From Tritrichomonas musculus (taxonomy: Eukaryota > Parabasalia > Tritrichomonadida > Tritrichomonadidae), in assembly GCA_039105265.1 (NCBI GenBank), contig JAPFFF010000015.1:310001-374000 (forward strand): a stretch of DNA of 64,000 nucleotides. Reading direction: 5' to 3'. Below, one piece after another: positions 59,589-64,000 of this stretch. Every line of letters begins with the position of its first letter. The stretch's first letter is position 1. The notes beneath the pieces are model-generated. The model was not told where the DNA came from and made no database searches. It was given only the letters and a program-made list of their open reading frames with translations. Position numbers and translations under genes: made by a program.

Positions 59589-60864
59589 TTGATCAAAATT
59601 TTGTTGAAAATTTGTGAAAAAAAAAAAAAAAAAAATTGTCAAAAAGTTTTCAATAATTAAGATTATTAAATAGTAAAACTATTTTTGACTAAAAAGTTAT
59701 TATTATTTTTTTTTCTCATTGGACTTATAACACATTCAATTTTTTAAAATTTTGAAAGGATATTGAATTAAATTGCTTATTTATGTTCTGATTTAATTTC
59801 AAAACAGTATTTTTCAATATATGCATAAAATTTTCAAAGAGTTAAAATGAATTCAATTTTTTATGATAAGAAATTTTGAAAAGAGTTTACCTTTTGAAAA
59901 TATATCTTTGCTCATTCATTCCTTAAACATTTTTTTTATATATTAATAATAAAATAGATATTTTTAAAGTTAAGTCCTTTTGAATAACGTATTTTACGGA
60001 TTTTTTTCAAATATTACTGAATTTATCATTGAAATATTTGAATAAGAATGTTCTCAATTTCAATATTTGCAGAATTATATCCTGAATCCATTTTTTGAAC
60101 AACGAACAATAGACAAATTTCATAAATCTAACTTTATTAACCAATAAATAACATACTAAAACCAATTCATTCCATTTTCATTAAAAACAATCAAGAATAC
60201 AATATGATGAACTTTTTATTAATTATTGAAAAAAATCATTGAAAATTTTATTCTTTCAAAAATTAAAATAAAAAATGTAAAACAATTAATATCTATATTT
60301 TATGAAATAAGATTAAAAAAATATTGCTATTTTTTTATTACATGTTTCTTTGGATAAAAAATTGAATATTATCAATTTATATTCAATTTATTAAATTGAA
60401 TATTGATTTTTATTATCCCAAATCAAAAAGTTGATATGGTTGATAAATAATACTCAATTGTTCTTTTAAATAATTATCAAATATTTCTATTATTTATATG
60501 AAATTTTTGAAAAGATTTACTTTTATCAATGATCAACAAAATCATTAATATTTAAAGTTTTTTTATGTATTTTTTTAAGGATTTGACATTGAATTATATA
60601 CCTATTTTTCGATATTGATTTCAAAAAAAAGTTGAACAATTTCGAGTTTCAATTTTGTAAACAATTGATTTTTTTTCTCATTAATGAAAGTTAATATAAT
60701 TTTTAATATTATTCCTGCAATTTATGAACAATTGTATACTTCTTCATCATTTTCTATAGGTAATCGGAAGAAAATTATGGCGAATTTTTGAAATATAAGG
60801 TCATTTTAAGATGTGATATGTACCATAGAAGTTTTTGAATGGATTCAACCACCTTTCTCTTCTT
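59589..60864. other. Gene-poor AT-rich spacer
   Basis: No credible ORF, RNA gene or clean repeat arm. A 17-base A run lies just upstream of the Myb gene start. Confidence 0.45.
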
Positions 60865-61159
60865 GGGTGCTTTCAATTGACACATAGCATTTTTATAATT
60901 TTTCATAAAATATATTTATTTTATTTATTATATGATGATAAAATATGTATAATATATTATTATAAATTATAATATTTGTTAAATATTATTAGTTTTACAA
61001 TTTTAATATGGAGATATTTGTACAATAGTGAAAAATAAAAATATTTCTGATCATATTTGGTTTTCTTTTTAATAAAAAACGATCAAATTATGGCCATTTT
61101 ATGCTAAATTGACCTTGCTCAGGGTCTACTGAAACGCTCTTGGTTTATTAAAAGCACGT
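60865..61159. mobile_element. TA-flanked MITE, 295 bp, family A copy 2 (diverged)
   Basis: Homologous along most of its length to the element at 37390-37728. Shared stretches include ATTTGTACAATAGTGAAAAAT, TTCTGATCATATTTGGTTTT, AAAAAACGATCAAAT and TGCTAAATTGACCTTGCTC, ending AAAGCACGT before TA (61160-61161). The left terminal repeat is degraded (GGGTGCTTTCAATTGACAC), so this copy is older. Confidence 0.7.
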
Positions 61160-61161
61160 TA

Positions 61162-61704
61162 TTGTTATTTTCTTTTTGATAAACAGCATATGATATCAAA
61201 GATTAAAATCATTTTGGCTTTCTTATTTTATATTTAAGTTTGTAAAATATACCCAAATGTAAAAAAAAGACCTGGTCTTGGTGATTCTTTCTGGTCTTTT
61301 GGCGATTTTAATAAATCTTTTAAAAAGTTATTTCTTATGAATTATTAAATAATATGATTAAATGATATTTGATTAAATAATAATTCAATTTACGAATCAA
61401 CATTCAATAAATTCAATGAATTTATTTAATTACTCGGCTATATATATTCATAAAAATATAAATACTATTAATATTTTAAATACATTTTATATCGGTATAT
61501 ATTTAAAATATAAATGAAAAAAATTTATTTTCAATTGAAAAAATGCTTTTATTGATTTTTTTATATATTTATATCTTATTTTTTTTTTTTATTTTATATA
61601 TGATATTTTGAAAGCTTTACAAATCACCATCGCCAAAAAAACCGTTTTGGTGATCTCCAAAATATATGTAAACTATTCAAAATTGAATGCTGTCGCCAAA
61701 AATA
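61162..61704. other. Spacer with repeated TTTTGGYGAT motifs
   Basis: No gene. TTTTGGCGAT (61297), TTTTGGTGAT (61645) and inverted ATCGCCAAAA (61630) occur here, and more copies lie to the right of the next element (62571, 62835, 63350). They may be remains of one older repeat. Confidence 0.35.
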
Positions 61705-62544
61705 GGTGTGCTAAAATTTTGTAAAGTGTCAAAATAAAGTACTCAAATCATTTTTTACGGTCAAATGCCACCATAATGATATATTATTAATATTTAATAT
61801 CATATATGCTATTTTTTAAATAATAAATCTTGATTTACCATACATTTTTGAGATATTTTTAATTATTTTTAGACAATTTTTTAAATGCATTTTTGGTCGG
61901 AAAAAGGATTTTTCTATGATTATTTTATCGCTGCTATTTATAAAAAGATAACTAAAAAACATGATGAAAGCCACTGAAGATGGCAAAGAATGCAAAGAAT
62001 GCAAAGAATTTAAGAAAAAAATGAGAATAATATGCCTAATTACTCATTTTTGATGAACTAGCAGAAAAAATCGAAGTTTATGAAAATTTTATGCAAAATA
62101 TCAGATAAAAATATGATATTATCCATAAACTTGCATATTATGAAGGATATTAATAATAAATATTAATAACATATAAGATTTGAATTTCAAAAAGAAAATT
62201 ATGAATTATGATATAATGCATAGGTCATAAAAGAAACTAAAATGGAAGAATTTAATATAATTTTCCCCAATTTCCCCGAGTATGCTTATAATAAATAAAA
62301 AATTATCGGCCAAATATTCAATTGAAACTTTCTAAGAATAATTCAAATTTAAAATTTTGAATTAAAGTTTACATTCAAAAAATTATTGGATGAAAAATAT
62401 ATAATATCTTAAAAATGTATGGTAAAAATTATTTAAAAATTAGAAATATAAATATAATTAGAAATATAAAGGTTTATAATTAAAATTCATACCAATCCTC
62501 CGTAAAATTTAAATTTCTGACACTTTACAAAATTTTAGCACACC
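61705..62544. mobile_element. TA-flanked element, 840 bp, perfect 27-bp TIRs
   Basis: Starts GGTGTGCTAAAATTTTGTAA and continues AGTGTCA (27 bp); the right end is the exact reverse complement. TA flanks both sides (61703-61704 and 62545-62546), as for Tc1/mariner insertions. No transposase coding capacity is seen; a 62-codon minus ORF inside looks spurious. Perfect arms indicate a recently moved, non-autonomous copy. Confidence 0.8.
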
Positions 62545-62549
62545 TATCG

Positions 62550-62576
62550 CCAAAAGCCCAAGACCTGGGCTTTTGG
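62550..62576. repeat. 11-bp perfect hairpin
   Basis: CCAAAAGCCCA and its exact complement TGGGCTTTTGG are separated by a 5-nt loop, immediately outside the right end of the 840-bp element. Function unknown. Confidence 0.75.
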
Positions 62577-64000
62577 TGAAATCGGTTATTTGGCTTTTCA
62601 TCGTCAATATAAATGAGCTTTTTATTATTATTTTATATGATATATTATACAAATCATACAATTATTTTGAAATATTCAAAAAATAACATTTTTTTACTGA
62701 GAAAATCTTATCGATTATTAATATGACTTTTGATAAAACTCATTTAATTCCTCTTTCAAATAATTCAATGGTTTATGACTTTTGATAAAACTAAATTTTA
62801 TTAATAAAATTTATTTGACAATAATATGGTTACATTTGGTGATTTTTAAAACCCAAAAAACGTTTATTTCACCAAATTTACAAGCTTATTATATTTAACT
62901 CTTTTTGAAAAATATCAAATTCAATATGATTTGAGCAACGACAAATTTAAACTAATAAATAAATACAAATTATTATTTATTTTACGAAAATCAAAATGCA
63001 CTACAAAATATTTTTTTTGAAAAAATAAAATTTCAATCTCTCCTTTTTTCCTTTTTTTAATTTTTTTGTAAGTTGAACTATTGGATTTTCATATATTCAT
63101 AATTCTTTATTCATACAAGGTTCTTCTTATTTCTCTTTGTATTTTAATAAATTAATTATATTGTATTGTATTGTATTTAAATATTATTAGAAAATCATGT
63201 AGTTACCAAATTGATAACAATTATAGCATCTTGTTAAGTCCAAGTTCCATTTTTTTCTTGGCCTTTTAACAGAAATTTTTCACGATGGGTTGGACACTCT
63301 TTTTTTGACCTCAAAAAGTTTCAATATCTCTTCGAATTTTAGCTTTTATTTGGTGATTTTAAAAAATTACTTATCCATTTGATAATCTTTAAAATGGTCA
63401 TTGAAGCAAAAAACTTAATATTAATCGAGTTTTTTTTGACATCACAAACCAATAGATCTCTCTTCGTAAGAGATATCCTTCAAAACTACTAATACCATTT
63501 GATTTTATACATATACATTATCTATTATAAAACATGAATATTTATAATTACTTTGTAGTTAGTCCAGAAAAGTTAATATAATAATTATTTTGAAGTTTTT
63601 TCGATACATGATCATTTCTAACCTTTTATTTTGTAATATTCGATTTCTTCTTTTAATGCTAAATAAAATGATATATTTTGTTTGAACATAACATCAAAGA
63701 TAAAGTTTAGTTTGAAAAATGAATTCAAAAAGTTGAATTAATAAACGGAATGATTCAATTTTGGGCGGTTAGAATATTAATTATAAACGATCAAACTCAA
63801 TATTTTTCTTTTAAAATATATTATATGAATAGGGATTATTATTTAAAATAAGGTTCCGCCATTTATAAAATCAAAAAATTCAAAATGACCATTTTTATAT
63901 CGAAAATAAAATGCGATTATCTAAATTATCTTTGATGATTTTGATTTTTTAAATAGTAAATTATATATAGATATTAAAAATATATCTAAATATAAAATAA
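62577..64000. other. Gene-poor right end of window
   Basis: AT-rich with no credible gene. TTTGGTGATTTT occurs at ~62,835 and ~63,350. A TTGGACACTCTTTTT motif at ~63,288 matches the start of the element at 41334 and could be the end of a related copy that runs out of the window. Confidence 0.4.

Noticed and set aside
61816-62004. Minus ORF in the 840-bp element as transposase remnant
   Set aside because: No DDE/D motif, HTH or similarity to the mariner relic; likely chance.

Overview
The window is strongly AT-rich eukaryotic DNA. Its genes are long, uninterrupted ORFs with no introns I could recognise. They have short 5' leaders, often with a TCA-type initiator-like motif close to the ATG, and they are rich in Asn/Ser/Gln/Lys low-complexity tracts. 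It carries Myb-type regulators, a CK1 kinase with a long tail, a kinase-SEL1 gene relic and a mariner relic. Together these suggest a parabasalid (trichomonad) protist, most likely a Tritrichomonas-like genome. The lineage is inferred from style and gene content; no marker gene was aligned.

Layout. Positions 1-20.9 kb are gene-dense: a C2H2 zinc-finger protein, a small two-TM protein, tRNA-Lys(UUU), a five-LIM protein, an importin-beta-type karyopherin, a FANCM/Hef-type DNA helicase, four poorly characterised proteins (one with N-terminal leucine-rich repeats, two coiled-coil or low-complexity) and a CK1-family kinase. Positions 20.9-31.3 kb mix genes and repeats: a 1,054-bp hAT-like element with a perfect 8-bp target duplication, a protein resembling only the C-terminal half of the histone chaperone HIRA, a two-repeat Myb protein, a degenerate direct repeat, and a broken receptor-like kinase/SEL1-repeat gene. 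Positions 31.3-34.2 kb hold RFC1 (the large clamp-loader subunit) and a small helical protein.

Positions 34.2-43.0 kb are a gene-poor repeat island: two TA-flanked MITE-like elements, a decayed two-frame ORF, a 21-bp minisatellite, a truncated mariner transposase, and a nested pair of non-autonomous elements, the inner one with 8-bp direct repeats. Positions 43.0-59.6 kb return to genes: VPS16 (HOPS/CORVET), a small charged protein, a 2,060-aa Furry/Tao3/Mor2-like giant with a 24-bp coding repeat, an SLC35B-type nucleotide-sugar/PAPS transporter whose conserved frame runs upstream of its first ATG, a coiled-coil protein and a second Myb protein. A 746-bp foldback element with arms of about 205 bp and TTAA ends lies at 55.4-56.2 kb. 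Positions 59.6-64.0 kb contain no gene I can support. They hold a second copy of one MITE family and an 840-bp element with perfect 27-bp terminal inverted repeats.

The genes do not form one pathway. Most are housekeeping: genome maintenance (FANCM, RFC1, HIRA-like), transport into the nucleus (importin), endolysosomal tethering (VPS16), Golgi transport (SLC35B) and transcription (Myb). I found no convincing new multi-gene system. The more interesting material is the set of unrelated non-autonomous DNA elements with clean ends, the split HIRA, the transporter without a visible start codon, and the decayed kinase-SEL1 gene.
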